A stretch of 44,456 nucleotides of DNA from UBA4582 sp047630175 (GTDB lineage Bacteria; Pseudomonadota; Gammaproteobacteria; Pseudomonadales; Azotimanducaceae): the NCBI GenBank assembly GCA_047630175.1, contig JBLHVI010000025.1, positions 1-44,456 on the forward strand. The letters run 5' to 3'. A program made the position numbers and the translations under genes. Numbering within the stretch: the first letter of the stretch is position 1; each line of letters opens with the position of its first letter. Below are positions 8,163 through 17,351 of this stretch, piece after piece. The notes under the pieces were generated by a model. The model made no database searches, was not told the origin of the DNA, and worked only from the letters and a program-made list of their open reading frames with translations.

Positions 8163-9903
8163 TGATGGTTTCGAGCACCGACAAGGGAATGGAGCCATTG
8201 GCCAATAGCGTGTCATGAAAGTCTTTAATGTCGAACTTGTCGCCGAGTTTTTGCTCTGCCCGAGCCCGTAATTCGGAGATCTTCAATTGCCCGAGCTTGT
8301 AGGCAAGTGCCTGTCCGGGCCAGGAGATATAGCGGTCAATCTCATTGATTATGTCGAGTTTGGTTTTCGGTGCGTTGTCGCTGAAATAGTCTATCGCTCG
8401 CTGCCGGGACCAGCCTTTGTAATGCATACCGGTATCAACCACTAACCTGACCGCACGCCACATGTCATATGAGAGTTGACCAAAGCGTGAGTAGGGATCG
8501 GTGTACAGCCCAAGGTCATACCCTAGGCGTTCAGAGTAGAGTCCCCAGCCTTCAGTAAACACCGTGAATCCCGAATAGCGCCGGAAATTGGGTAGGTCTT
8601 CGAGTTCCTGTTGCAGGGCAATTTGTAGGTGATGGCCAGGTACGGCCTCATGCACTGACAACACTTCCATTTCGTATTTGGGGCGCGTTTCGGGTTTGTA
8701 CAGATTCACGAAATAGTAACCTGCGCGGCTGCCATCTGCCGCTGGTCGATGATAGTAAGCGGTGGTCGTATCGGGGGCGATGGCGTCGGGAATTGCCTTA
8801 ACGCCATAGGGCATGCGCGGTAGTGTGTTGAATAACGTCACTAGGTGTGGGTCGATGCGTTTGGTGATCGCCAAGTAGCCCTCGAACAATGCTTCGGGTG
8901 TCTTGTAATAAAACTGCGGGTCAGTCCTTAGGAACGTTAAGAATTCGCTAAAGCTACCCTCAAAGCCCACTGACGCGATGACCTGATTCATTTCGCTGCG
9001 AATTCTACTGACTTCCTGCAGGCCGAGTTGATGTACTTCTTCAGGCGTGAGTTCGGTTGTGGTGAATTGACGCACAACGTGCTCGTAATAAACCTTACCG
9101 TTCGGTAAGTCTGATGCGGCGATTGAGTCTCGGCAGGCGGGCAGGTAAGTCTCGGTGAAGTAGCTGTACAATTTTTGGTAAGCAGGAATTACCTTGGCAC
9201 TTATGATCCTTAACGCAGCGTCGCGCAGGCGGGCTTGATCGGTGCTGGAGATGCTCGCCGGCATAGTGTTAAACGGCTTAAAAAACAGACTTTGGGCTGG
9301 ATCTGTCACCAACTGCTGCTTGATTTGTGCGGGTACACGTTGCATGGTGATTTTCGGCGGCACCATGCCGTTGTCGATTCCCTCAGCCATCAAGGCAATG
9401 GTTTGGCGCATGTGAACATCGATTTTGTCGAGCCGGGCTAGCCAGTCCTCGAAGTCTGTTACTTGGGTCATGCGTAATCGGTTGGCCATGTCATCTAAGG
9501 TTTGGATGCCGCCGCGCTGGGTAATTGGCATGAGTTCTGTCGCGAATTGATCGCTGTCGACATTTTGCTGATAAGCGCGTGTGAACAATTCCAAATTAAC
9601 CAGTTCACGTTGATCTAACAGCTCGCGATCGATCGTCTGCGCCTGATCAAGCGCTGTCAGATTGCTTTGCCTTCTCTGCGCGCGGCCTTCCGGGCTTAGG
9701 TCGGTCCATTGACGGTTATAGCGACGATCGCCCAGAGACGATGCCCAGGTCGGGTTGAGCTGCATCTCTTGCTGCCACTGAGCGTCAAATATGGCGTGTA
9801 ACTTTGTCACCTCTGGCGCCAGATTGACCTCTGCCCTCGCGGATAATGCGCAAAGCAGCAAACCTGCCATCCTGCCACCCATTCTGATCGCGCGATAGTC
9901 CAT
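8113..9903 (-). CDS. DUF885-family secreted metallopeptidase-like protein
   Basis: DUF885 protein of 596 residues, a family of presumed zinc peptidases found in the periplasm or on lipid anchors. The likely metal site is HEAVPGHH at residues 418-425, followed by FTEGWGLYSE about 30 residues later, which supplies the third ligand in this class. The N-terminus has a positively charged start, a hydrophobic stretch (AGLLLCAL) and a plausible cleavage after SARA, so export is likely. The start is firm: GGAGGA lies five to six bases upstream of the ATG. Substrate unknown. The gene stands alone and overlaps modA convergently. Confidence 0.88.
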   Translation of the reverse strand: MDYRAIRMGGRMAGLLLCALSARAEVNLAPEVTKLHAIFDAQWQQEMQLNPTWASSLGDRRYNRQWTDLSPEGRAQRRQSNLTALDQAQTIDRELLDQRELVNLELFTRAYQQNVDSDQFATELMPITQRGGIQTLDDMANRLRMTQVTDFEDWLARLDKIDVHMRQTIALMAEGIDNGMVPPKITMQRVPAQIKQQLVTDPAQSLFFKPFNTMPASISSTDQARLRDAALRIISAKVIPAYQKLYSYFTETYLPACRDSIAASDLPNGKVYYEHVVRQFTTTELTPEEVHQLGLQEVSRIRSEMNQVIASVGFEGSFSEFLTFLRTDPQFYYKTPEALFEGYLAITKRIDPHLVTLFNTLPRMPYGVKAIPDAIAPDTTTAYYHRPAADGSRAGYYFVNLYKPETRPKYEMEVLSVHEAVPGHHLQIALQQELEDLPNFRRYSGFTVFTEGWGLYSERLGYDLGLYTDPYSRFGQLSYDMWRAVRLVVDTGMHYKGWSRQRAIDYFSDNAPKTKLDIINEIDRYISWPGQALAYKLGQLKISELRARAEQKLGDKFDIKDFHDTLLANGSIPLSVLETIINDWITLQLSSATHSH

Positions 9904-10052
9904 CTGTTCCTCCGAGTTGACGATTTTCTCGGCCAGTATGACAGGTAAAAGTGCTGCGCGATGTGCTTGAAGGACGTTTTACGTTCTACAGATGTCCAGT
10001 CGTGTGCTCGCCTGTGATCTGTTGTGCAAGTAAGACTTGTTTGAGTGACTTT

Positions 10053-10129
10053 GTCGTTTAAGGACATCGTCGTTTAAGGACATCGTCGTTTAAGGACACC
10101 GTCGCCTAGGAATATCGTCGCTTATTGAC
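10053..10129. repeat. 16-bp tandem repeat, about 4.8 copies
   Basis: The unit GTCGTTTAAGGACATC is repeated from 10053. The first two copies are identical, the third has one change (GACACC), the fourth is more diverged, and a partial fifth ends in GTCGCTTATTGAC. It lies 150 bp upstream of the DUF885 gene and shows degeneration in one direction. Confidence 0.9.
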
Positions 10130-10428
10130 AAATTAATCGTCTGCAGAGGTCGGCATGTCGAACTATCAGCATTGTGCGGCAAGGTCGCCCGCGCTCACGC
10201 TGTGATTTATGCGCGAGATCGCTGGAAGCAGTGACGATGTCTGTGAGGTCGATAGCGTTGCCGCCGGCAACGACGGCGTTGAGTGCATTGCATGCTGCCA
10301 ATGGCCGTCTGATAAGCAACGCTATCGATGGTAGTAACACGACGACCGACAGATGCCTACCAATCAGCTAGCGCATCGCCGCGTTACCTGATTAATGTGC
10401 GGTTAGTAACGAGTAGTCTTTAAAATAA

Positions 10429-10608
10429 CGAGGATTAGCCCCCTGCGACTTTCTGCAAAACGTCAAGGCGCTGCGCGACAAGAAATATCAACGGCTGAAA
10501 TGTGGCTTGTGGCGCAATTTCGCCGATCTTGACAAGAAATTAATAAAAAAGTTCAATGCGAGGGTGTCATCTGGGCAGAATATCGTAGAGAATTACATCA
10601 AGGGCTAG
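10429..10608 (+). pseudogene. Possible remnant of an unrecognised gene (C-terminal part)
   Basis: Open frame of 59 codons after an in-frame TAA, ending in TAG, with no ATG, GTG or TTG at a sensible position except internal codons. The composition is protein-like (FLQNVKALRDKKYQRLK, later LIKKFNARVSSGQNIVENY). I do not recognise the family. It could be the surviving 3' end of a deleted gene, or chance. Confidence 0.25.
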
Positions 10609-10716
10609 GGCTCGGCTTCACTCGGTAGCGAAAACCACGCCGCCACTCCGCTTTTTCTTCAAAAGAAGACTGCAAAACAAGTCTGCAAAAGCAATCATCT
10701 ACGAGAGTGTCAAAAC

Positions 10717-13700
10717 ATGCTGCATGCAAAAATTAAAAACTGCTTGGGAGTGCTCGCCGCAGTTGTCATCTTAGTCGCATCCGGCTCGGTGATGGCGCGT
10801 GAGACGACCTCCGCGATACGCGGTAAGGTTGTAGACTCCAATGGCCAGTCCATGGCTAACGCTGAAATTGTTGTCCTCGACGAGCGAACTGGCATCGAGC
10901 GAACGTTTACGGCAAACGATTCAGGCACTTTTCTGGCGGCCAGATTGCCAGTCGGTGGCCCGTACAAGGTGACCGTTAACGGTCGTCGTTCGTTGACGGT
11001 TGAGTCTCTTGCGCTAGGTGATACATACAACCTGACCATCGACATGAAGACCTCGAGCATGGAAGAAGTCGTTGTCTATGGTAAGACTTCAGGCTTCATC
11101 GACGTTGCTGCTGGGCCATCGGCAAGTTTTTCACAGTACGATATGGACAACGCCGTTTCTTTCGACAGAGACATTAACGAAGCGTTTTCAATTGACCCAC
11201 GCATCAGCCTTGATCAGTCAGGTGGTGGTGGCGTTAACTGTGCTGGTAAACACCCGCGCTTCAACAGTGTTTTGCTGGATGGTGTGAGCCAGAATGACCG
11301 ATTCGGTTTGAACAACAACGGCTACTCGACTGCTGTTGGTATGCCATTCCCGTACGATGCGATTGCGCAGGTTTCTGTAGAGCTCGCGCCGTTTGACGTC
11401 AGCTACGGCGGATTTTCAGCGTGTGTTATCAACGCTGTGACCAAAAGCGGTACGAATGAATGGGAAGGTTACGTTTTCTTCGAGCACACAAACGAAAACT
11501 TGCGCGGTGACTCAATCGACGGCGTTGGACGGTTCCCTTCAGAGGAATACACCGAGAGCAGAGTGGGTTTCAACTTCGGCGGACCGCTGATTAAAGACAA
11601 ATTGTTTTTCTATGGCGCCTATGAAGAGTCCGACGAGCCCCGCTTTATAGCGCAGGGTTTTGACGGTTCACAGAACGGCACCGAAAGAGACTGGCTCAGC
11701 GAAAGCAATCTGACGCGTATTTCTGATATAGCTCAGAACCTCTATGGCTATGACCCCGGTGGTCAGCCCAGCGACGGCGTACAAGAGCAGAAAAAGTACA
11801 TGGCCAGAATCGACTGGAACATTAACGAAAACCACAATCTTGCTGTTATCTACAACTATTATGACGGTTTTCAGGATCGGTCATCCGACGGCGATCAAAA
11901 TGAATTTGAATTCGCCAACCACTTCTACGTGAAGGGATCTGAGTCAGAAACCACAACGTTGAAATTGTCTTCGCAATGGAATGATGCGCTCTCTACTGAG
12001 TTCTTTTACAGCCAGAACACCATGGACGACTCGCAGGTAACAACAGGCCCTGCGGATTTTGGTGATTTCCAGATCAGCCTCGGTCGCGACACCGTTTATT
12101 TAGGTGCAGACGATTCTCGGCAAGCGAACGCACTGAACACTGAGTCTGAATTTTTCCGCGGCGTGGCAACCTACTTGGTAGGCGATCACGTTATTACCGC
12201 TGGCTTTGAGTCAGAAGAGCTGACCATCTTCAACCAATTCGTGCAGCATGCGCGTGGCGGCGAGTGGGATTTCTTCGACGATTCCGGTAATAACTCGGAT
12301 GCCTGTGGCGTACTAGACGCGGCGGGTCGATTTGCAGACGCTAGCTGTGAACTTTCGGGTATCGACAAGTTTGAATTGGGTCGACCTAGCCGAGTTTTCT
12401 ACGGTAGCGGCGGTGGCACCAACGATGCGGCAGACGCCGCAGCAAGCTTTAGCACCACTCAGTTGAGCTTTTACCTACAAGACGAATACTACATGGCCGA
12501 TTACGGCGTTACTGTTGTCGGCGGCTTACGTTACGATGTCTTTCAATCGGATGACCGCCCTAACTTCAATCAGGCGTTTACAACGGCCAATAATGGTCTG
12601 CGTAACGACGCGAACGTTGATGGGTTGTCTATCCTCATGCCACGCTTGGGCATCACCTGGGACGCGCGTGATGATTTAACCATTCGCGGTGGTATTGGCT
12701 TGTTCTCAGGCGGTAATCCTAATGTCTGGATTTCCAACGCGTTTAGCAATGACGGTTTCACCAACGTTCAAACGACAACGGACGACCGAGACTTCGGTGA
12801 AAGAGATGCCTATCGTGACAGCACAGTGTCGGTTTTTGATGGCACTATTGCACTCAACGGTCCGAACCCTGGCTTCGCTGTACCTCAGTCTTTGTTTGAC
12901 AGAGTAGCTAACGCGACCCCTGCGAATGCATCCGAAACCGGGTTGGTGCTTTTGGACCAAAACTACGAGCAACCTTCAGACTTGAAAATCGCTCTGGGCG
13001 CAACCTATGATTTACCTTGGGGTGGTATTACGGCAGACGCCGACTACTTGTTCAGCCGCTCGAAAGATTCGGCTATCTATATTGACGTTGCGCAGACTCA
13101 GACAGGCACTACCCTTGCTGGTACGCCTATCTACAGCGACACCACAGGTTCGCGAAACTTAATGCTAACGAATGCGTCGGTCGACGCTGACACACACGTG
13201 TTGTCTTTAGTGCTGAAGAAAGAATTCGACTTTGGCCTTGATCTCTTAGCGGGTTATTCCTACACGGACGCCGAAGACATCAGCCCAATGACCAGCTCTA
13301 CCGCTGGCTCTAACTTCAATAACGTCGCGACTAACGACCCGCAGAACCCAGGTGTTGGTCCATCAAACTACTTTGTGCCACATCGTTTCACGTTGCGCGC
13401 TGTCTACGGCAAGGAGCTGATTGGCAACTTGCGTACGAGCGTTTCATTGTATGGCCAAGCCAGTGAAGGTCAGCCACAGAGCTACGTGATGGGTTCGCAA
13501 GACCAAGAAAGCGATGGTCGAAATGGTCGTCACCTGCTGTATGTTCCTAACGGTCCTACCGATCCGAACGTTGTTTATGATGCTGGTTTCGATCAGGCTG
13601 CCTTCACAAACTTTGTTAACCGCGAAGGGTTAGGTGCGGGCTTTGTTGGCCGTAACGCTCAGCATGCAAGATGGTCTTATCGTTTAGACCTTCGTGTTGA

Positions 13701-13953
13701 CCAAGAACTGCCAACCTTCATTGAAGGCACCAGCGGCCGCGTTTTCTTCAAGATGTACAACCTCACTAACTTCTTAAACGATGATTGGGGCCAGGCGAAC
13801 GATGCTCAGTTCTTCTCCGTGCAGATGGTTGAATCATCAGTGAATGATGCGGGTCAATTTGTGTTTGAAGAGTTTAATGATCTCTCAATCGAAGACATCA
13901 TCGAAACTCGTTCACTGTGGGAAGCGCGAGTGGGTGTGCAGTTTAATTTCTAA
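10717..13953 (+). CDS. TonB-dependent receptor, Oar-like, with N-terminal carboxypeptidase-regulatory-like domain
   Basis: Outer-membrane receptor of 1078 residues. A signal peptide (to about VMA/RE, residue 28) is followed by a carboxypeptidase-regulatory-like beta-sandwich (residues 32-110, IRGKVVDSNGQSMANAEIVV), a plug (about 115-245, with LLDGVSQNDRFGLNNN) and a large barrel ending in the aromatic-terminal VQFNF expected for outer-membrane insertion. The order matches Oar/SusC-like receptors of Proteobacteria. Two cysteines in the plug (NCAG, SACVIN) may form a disulphide. No substrate-related gene is adjacent and ligand prediction is not possible. A Rho-independent terminator follows immediately, so it is monocistronic. 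Confidence 0.9.
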   Translation: MLHAKIKNCLGVLAAVVILVASGSVMARETTSAIRGKVVDSNGQSMANAEIVVLDERTGIERTFTANDSGTFLAARLPVGGPYKVTVNGRRSLTVESLALGDTYNLTIDMKTSSMEEVVVYGKTSGFIDVAAGPSASFSQYDMDNAVSFDRDINEAFSIDPRISLDQSGGGGVNCAGKHPRFNSVLLDGVSQNDRFGLNNNGYSTAVGMPFPYDAIAQVSVELAPFDVSYGGFSACVINAVTKSGTNEWEGYVFFEHTNENLRGDSIDGVGRFPSEEYTESRVGFNFGGPLIKDKLFFYGAYEESDEPRFIAQGFDGSQNGTERDWLSESNLTRISDIAQNLYGYDPGGQPSDGVQEQKKYMARIDWNINENHNLAVIYNYYDGFQDRSSDGDQNEFEFANHFYVKGSESETTTLKLSSQWNDALSTEFFYSQNTMDDSQVTTGPADFGDFQISLGRDTVYLGADDSRQANALNTESEFFRGVATYLVGDHVITAGFESEELTIFNQFVQHARGGEWDFFDDSGNNSDACGVLDAAGRFADASCELSGIDKFELGRPSRVFYGSGGGTNDAADAAASFSTTQLSFYLQDEYYMADYGVTVVGGLRYDVFQSDDRPNFNQAFTTANNGLRNDANVDGLSILMPRLGITWDARDDLTIRGGIGLFSGGNPNVWISNAFSNDGFTNVQTTTDDRDFGERDAYRDSTVSVFDGTIALNGPNPGFAVPQSLFDRVANATPANASETGLVLLDQNYEQPSDLKIALGATYDLPWGGITADADYLFSRSKDSAIYIDVAQTQTGTTLAGTPIYSDTTGSRNLMLTNASVDADTHVLSLVLKKEFDFGLDLLAGYSYTDAEDISPMTSSTAGSNFNNVATNDPQNPGVGPSNYFVPHRFTLRAVYGKELIGNLRTSVSLYGQASEGQPQSYVMGSQDQESDGRNGRHLLYVPNGPTDPNVVYDAGFDQAAFTNFVNREGLGAGFVGRNAQHARWSYRLDLRVDQELPTFIEGTSGRVFFKMYNLTNFLNDDWGQANDAQFFSVQMVESSVNDAGQFVFEEFNDLSIEDIIETRSLWEARVGVQFNF

Positions 13954-13982
13954 GCATATGACTTGATAGTTCTTCACAACAA

Positions 13983-14012
13983 GAAAAGCGGCCTCAATGG
14001 TCGCTTTTTTTT
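13983..14012 (+). terminator. Rho-independent terminator after the Oar-like receptor
   Basis: AAAAGCGGCC, loop TCAAT, then GGTCGC followed by eight T. The stem has six pairs with one G-T, plus A/T closing pairs. It lies 30 bp after the receptor stop and separates it from the cobalamin operon. Confidence 0.85.
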
Positions 14013-14085
14013 GTCTGCTCGATGGGTAATAGACCTTGTCAAAGTCCGGTGCTAGCATTGCGGCTCCAGTGATTTGGCACGTTGT

Positions 14086-15132
14086 ATGAACGATTTGTCT
14101 TTACCCACCATCGCGCGTGTTTCGCATCTGCTTGATGAGCGTATCAAGCATCACATCGACACCAAGACGAAACCTTTGGGCGCGTTGGGTGTCATCGAGA
14201 CCGTCGGTGCGCAAGTTGCTCGGCTGCAGGCGAGCCTGCAGCCCGTGATGCAGCATTGCACGCTGTTGTTGTTCGCGGCCGACCACGGTGTTGCGCAAGC
14301 AGGTGTGTCTGCCTTTCCGGCCGAGGTTACGCGGCAGATGGTGTTGAACTTCTTGCAAGGTGGTGCGGCGGCTAATGTTTTTGCTCGTACCAATGGTATT
14401 GACTTGATTGTGGTTGATGCTGGCGTGGCGGGTGAGCCGATTGTTGACGAGCATTTGATTTCACGCCGGATAGCCGGTGGTACTAGCAACTTTATTGAAA
14501 TGCCAGCGATGAGCGAAGCCCAGCTCGAGCAAGCGCTTACTAACGGCGTAGCGCTGGGGATGCAAACAGCTGGTGATGCCCTTGCCTTCGGCGAGATGGG
14601 GATTGGTAATACGTCTTCGGCGGCATTGCTGGCGCATAAGTTGACGGGCGAACCGTTGGAGAAAATCGTTGGCCGCGGTACGGGGCTGGATGACAGTGGC
14701 TTGGAAAACAAACACCGGTTGTTGCAGGTAGCATCTCGGCGCACCACTAGTAGGTTGTCAGCGCAGCAGGCACTGCAGGAATACGGTGGGTTTGAAATAG
14801 CGACCATGGTGGGTGCTATGCTGGGTGCCGCCGCCAGTGGGCGTCTAATTGTTATCGATGGCTATATCGCCACCGCGGCGGCATTGGTGGCAGTGCGGTT
14901 AAAGCCAGATGCGCGCGACTATTGTGTTTTTGCGCATGAGTCTGCCGAGACCGGCCATCGCATTATGCTAGACGCGCTGCAGGCCAATGGATTGTTGGAT
15001 TTGAAACTTCGACTTGGAGAGGGCACAGGCGCTTTGTTGGCGTGGCCGCTCATTCGTTGCGCAGCAGCAATGATGAGTGATATGGCCAGCTTTGACATGG
15101 CCAAGGTCAACGACGGGGTTTCGACACCGTGA
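14086..15132 (+). CDS. cobT: Nicotinate-nucleotide-dimethylbenzimidazole phosphoribosyltransferase CobT
   Basis: Transfers phosphoribose from nicotinate mononucleotide to the lower-ligand base (DMB or an analogue), giving alpha-ribazole phosphate for cobalamin lower-ligand assembly. 348 residues, normal length. Signature segments are DTKTKPLGALG near the N-terminus, FAADHGVAQAGVSAFP, GEMGIGNTSSAA and LRLGEGTGALL; the glutamate of the last (E312) corresponds to the catalytic Glu317 of Salmonella CobT. The frame also opens at a TTG at 14074; I chose the ATG at 14086. First gene of a tight cobT-cobS-cobC-cobO run whose promoter lies in the 70 bp after the preceding terminator. No riboswitch is visible ahead of it. 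Confidence 0.96.
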   Translation: MNDLSLPTIARVSHLLDERIKHHIDTKTKPLGALGVIETVGAQVARLQASLQPVMQHCTLLLFAADHGVAQAGVSAFPAEVTRQMVLNFLQGGAAANVFARTNGIDLIVVDAGVAGEPIVDEHLISRRIAGGTSNFIEMPAMSEAQLEQALTNGVALGMQTAGDALAFGEMGIGNTSSAALLAHKLTGEPLEKIVGRGTGLDDSGLENKHRLLQVASRRTTSRLSAQQALQEYGGFEIATMVGAMLGAAASGRLIVIDGYIATAAALVAVRLKPDARDYCVFAHESAETGHRIMLDALQANGLLDLKLRLGEGTGALLAWPLIRCAAAMMSDMASFDMAKVNDGVSTP

Positions 15133-15902
15133 TGACGCGCGCGCTGTTGGCTGAATTTGAACTGTTCCTGATTGCATTGCAGTTTCTTACCCGCGTACCT
15201 GTTGGCGCCACTATCGACTTTACGCCAGCCAAAGTCAGTGATTCCGCTGCTTATTATCCGCTTGTGGGGGCCTGCATTGGAGGTGTCGGCGGACTGTGCT
15301 TCGTTATTATTGCCTGGCTGTTACCTGCTTATATCGCCGTCTGGTTGACAGTCGGACTGCTGCTGGTTGCCACCGGCTGCCTGCATGAAGACGGCTTTGC
15401 CGACATGTGCGACGGCATTGGTGGGGGTGTGAACAAAGACGCAGCCCTTGCCATCATGCGCGATTCTCGTCTAGGTACCTACGGGGTTGCGGGGCTGGTC
15501 TTGCTGATGGGTACTAAGGTGGCCAGCCTCTCTGCGCTTGCGTCTAGTGCTGTGCCGTTAGTATTGATCGCCGGACATTGCTTAAGTCGCTTGTCAGCGG
15601 TGGTAGTCATGTTAACCAGTGGCTATGTGCGCTCTACCGGGGCTGCCACAATGGTTTCAGCAGGTATGAGTCACCGGCGTCTTGTGCTCCCGGTGTTGAC
15701 GGCGTTATTCGTCAGCTTGCTGGTTATTATTGCGCTAGGATTTGGGGTTGCGCTCGGCATGTGGCTTGGTTGCGCTGCCGGGCACTTATTGACGCGTTGG
15801 CAGTTTGAAAAGAAGTTGGGCGGCTATACCGGCGATTGTCTCGGTGCTACTCAACAAGTTAGCGAAATTGGTCTCTACTTAGGCATCTTGATATGCATTT
15901 GA
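15132..15902 (+). CDS. cobS: Adenosylcobinamide-GDP ribazoletransferase CobS
   Basis: Integral-membrane cobalamin synthase that joins adenosylcobinamide-GDP with alpha-ribazole (phosphate). 256 residues with about six hydrophobic segments. Family signatures: LQFLTRVPV near the N-terminus, GCLHEDGFADMCDGIGGG (an acidic Mg-binding motif) and IMRDSRLGTYG. It overlaps the cobT stop by one base (TGATG), with a GTG at 15129 as an alternative start, so translation is probably coupled. The C-terminal GDCLGATQQVSE motif is present. Confidence 0.96.
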   Translation: MTRALLAEFELFLIALQFLTRVPVGATIDFTPAKVSDSAAYYPLVGACIGGVGGLCFVIIAWLLPAYIAVWLTVGLLLVATGCLHEDGFADMCDGIGGGVNKDAALAIMRDSRLGTYGVAGLVLLMGTKVASLSALASSAVPLVLIAGHCLSRLSAVVVMLTSGYVRSTGAATMVSAGMSHRRLVLPVLTALFVSLLVIIALGFGVALGMWLGCAAGHLLTRWQFEKKLGGYTGDCLGATQQVSEIGLYLGILICI

Positions 15903-16444
15903 TCCTGTTGCGTCACACCCTGCCGGTGCTCAGTGCCGATGTTTGTTATGGCAGCCTTGATATTGCGTTGGCGGCAAGTGCCGCAGCAGATTTCGCGCAG
16001 GTGTTGTCTGTATTACCGGCTTTCGACCGTATCATCAGCAGTCCGTTGCAGCGCTGCCGTCTGCTGGCAGCGCATATTGGCGCGCATACGGGTAAGTCGG
16101 TGATTCTAGAGCCTGGTTTGAAAGAAATGGATTTTGGTGCCTGGCAGGGGCGCGCGTGGGATGACATTGCCATTGCCGAGATCGATGAGTGGGCGGCAGA
16201 CTTCGAGCACGGCCGACCTCATGGTGGTGAAAGTGTGGCGCAGTTGAGGCAGCGTTTGAAAGTGATTGCGCTGCAATTGCAGGCATCGCAAAAGCGGCCA
16301 GGCGAAACGGTATTAGCAGTAACGCATGCCGGGGTAATCAGGGCACTGGTGGCCATGACTCGTCGCACGGCTGAAGAAGGTGATGAGCGCAACATACAAA
16401 TTGGCTATGGCGAGTATGTTGCGCTGAATCTGGCTGACGTTTAA
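15893..16444 (+). CDS. cobC: Alpha-ribazole phosphatase (histidine phosphatase family), CobC-like
   Basis: Phosphoglycerate-mutase-like histidine phosphatase of 183 residues. The catalytic histidine is in LLRHT (residues 4-8); the second conserved histidine is in VTHAGV; ISSPLQRC and the acidic KEMDFGAWQG segment are also present. Given its place between cobS and cobO, it most likely dephosphorylates alpha-ribazole 5'-phosphate or adenosylcobalamin 5'-phosphate. It overlaps cobS by 10 bp. The fold alone does not prove the substrate; the assignment comes from context. Confidence 0.88.
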   Translation: MHLILLRHTLPVLSADVCYGSLDIALAASAAADFAQVLSVLPAFDRIISSPLQRCRLLAAHIGAHTGKSVILEPGLKEMDFGAWQGRAWDDIAIAEIDEWAADFEHGRPHGGESVAQLRQRLKVIALQLQASQKRPGETVLAVTHAGVIRALVAMTRRTAEEGDERNIQIGYGEYVALNLADV

Positions 16445-16488
16445 ACCGTATACAATAATTCTTACTCGAATATCAAAGGAGCAAGTCA

Positions 16489-17094
16489 ATGATGACTACG
16501 GATGAAGAACACGTCGAGCAAATGAAAAAGTTACAGGCCGATCAGCGTAAGCGGCGCCTCGATAGTAAGAGGCTTGATCGCGGCTTGGTGTTAGTGCACA
16601 CCGGCAATGGCAAGGGTAAGTCGAGTTCAGCTTTCGGGGTTATCGCACGTGCGCTGGGCTGGGGCCATGATGTGGGACTGGTGCAATATATCAAGGGGAC
16701 CTGGAAAACCGGCGAGCGCAATTTTTTTAAACAATTCGAGCCGGCACTGCGCTGGCATACTATGGGTGAGGGTTTTACGTGGGATACCCAAGATAGACAG
16801 CGGGATATTGCTGCGGCAAAAGCCGCACTGCAGGTCTCGGCGGATATGCTGAGCAGCGGCGACTTTGATCTGATTGTGCTTGATGAGATCAACATTGTAT
16901 TGCGTTACGACTACCTGACTGTTGATGAGTTGTTAGCAGTCTTGGCGGCGCGGCATCAGCGCACCAGTGTTATTCTGACTGGTCGGGACGCCAAACCTGA
17001 GTTAATTGCAGCTGCTGATTTAGTGACCGAGATGAAAGAAATAAAGCATCCTTTTCAGCAAGGTATCAAGGCACGCCAAGGTATCGATTTCTAG
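16489..17094 (+). CDS. cobO: Cob(I)yrinic acid a,c-diamide adenosyltransferase (CobO/BtuR type)
   Basis: ATP:corrinoid adenosyltransferase that forms the Co-C bond of adenosylcorrinoids. 201 residues with P-loop GNGKGKS at 39-45 and LIVLDEINIVL as the Walker-B-like strand, both typical of the BtuR/CobO/CobA family. The lysine/arginine-rich N-terminal 30 residues are the usual extension. A good ribosome site (AAAGGAG) lies eight bases before ATGATG. Last gene of the cobTSCO run, followed by a perfect inverted repeat. Confidence 0.95.
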   Translation: MMTTDEEHVEQMKKLQADQRKRRLDSKRLDRGLVLVHTGNGKGKSSSAFGVIARALGWGHDVGLVQYIKGTWKTGERNFFKQFEPALRWHTMGEGFTWDTQDRQRDIAAAKAALQVSADMLSSGDFDLIVLDEINIVLRYDYLTVDELLAVLAARHQRTSVILTGRDAKPELIAAADLVTEMKEIKHPFQQGIKARQGIDF

Positions 17095-17130
17095 AACCTC
17101 TGCTGTCAAACGAATAACCGTAGGCGCATA

Positions 17131-17162
17131 TCAAACCATAAGCAGGTGTACTTATGGTTTGA
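17131..17162. repeat. Perfect 12-bp inverted repeat between cobO and the B12 riboswitch
   Basis: TCAAACCATAAG, an 8-base loop, then CTTATGGTTTGA. Twelve uninterrupted pairs but no T-run after it, so it is not a standard intrinsic terminator. It may be a transcript 3' end for cobO or an operator for the btuB promoter, which must lie in the same 80 bp. Confidence 0.8.
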
Positions 17163-17182
17163 CATCAAACATAATGCCGCGC

Positions 17183-17351
17183 GACGGTGCCTGATAAAGG
17201 CTTTAAGGGAACTCAGACCATACCCGTGTATGGGAAATCTGGGGCTGTACCCGCAACTGTAAACGAAGAGCTACTCGCAATAACCACTGAGGCTGATGCC
17301 TTGGGAAGGGGCGAGAAAAGTGATGACTCGTGAGCCAGAAGACCTGCCGTC
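17183..17351 (+). promoter_or_regulatory. Cobalamin (B12) riboswitch
   Basis: The aptamer is recognisable by ACGGTGCC at the 5' side, AAGGGAA, the conserved core GGCTGTACCCGCAACTGTAA (from about 17245), TGGGAAGG and the B12 box GAGCCAGAAGACCTGCC (17331-17347). The outer helix closes by GACGG (17183-17187) with CCGTC (17347-17351). It sits 143 bases upstream of the btuB start and should lower btuB and downstream expression when adenosylcobalamin is plentiful. No clear terminator hairpin follows, so control may be translational. Confidence 0.95.

Larger units (their letters stand above)
9904..10716. other. 813-bp intergenic region with repeats and a possible gene remnant
   Basis: This holds the promoter side of the DUF885 gene, a 16-bp tandem repeat at 10053-10129, and a plus-strand frame open from 10429 to a TAG at 10606-10608. 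That frame has no ATG and encodes 59 lysine-rich, protein-like residues including FADLDKKLIKKFNARV. The rest (10130-10428) has only weak overlapping frames on both strands that I cannot support. The TonB-receptor promoter should lie near 10530-10700, but no convincing -35/-10 pair was picked out. Confidence 0.4.

Noticed and set aside
10122..10371. Overlapping frames on both strands in the gap after the DUF885 gene
   Set aside because: No ribosome site, no recognisable domain, and each is a shadow of the other.
17..10460. CTTTCTGCAAAA occurring near position 17 and again near 10449 as a dispersed repeat
   Set aside because: Twelve bases twice in 44 kb with no extended similarity; probably chance.
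14073..14092. TGGCAC before cobT as a sigma-54 promoter
   Set aside because: No TTGC at the -12 position; the sequence runs into the start codon.
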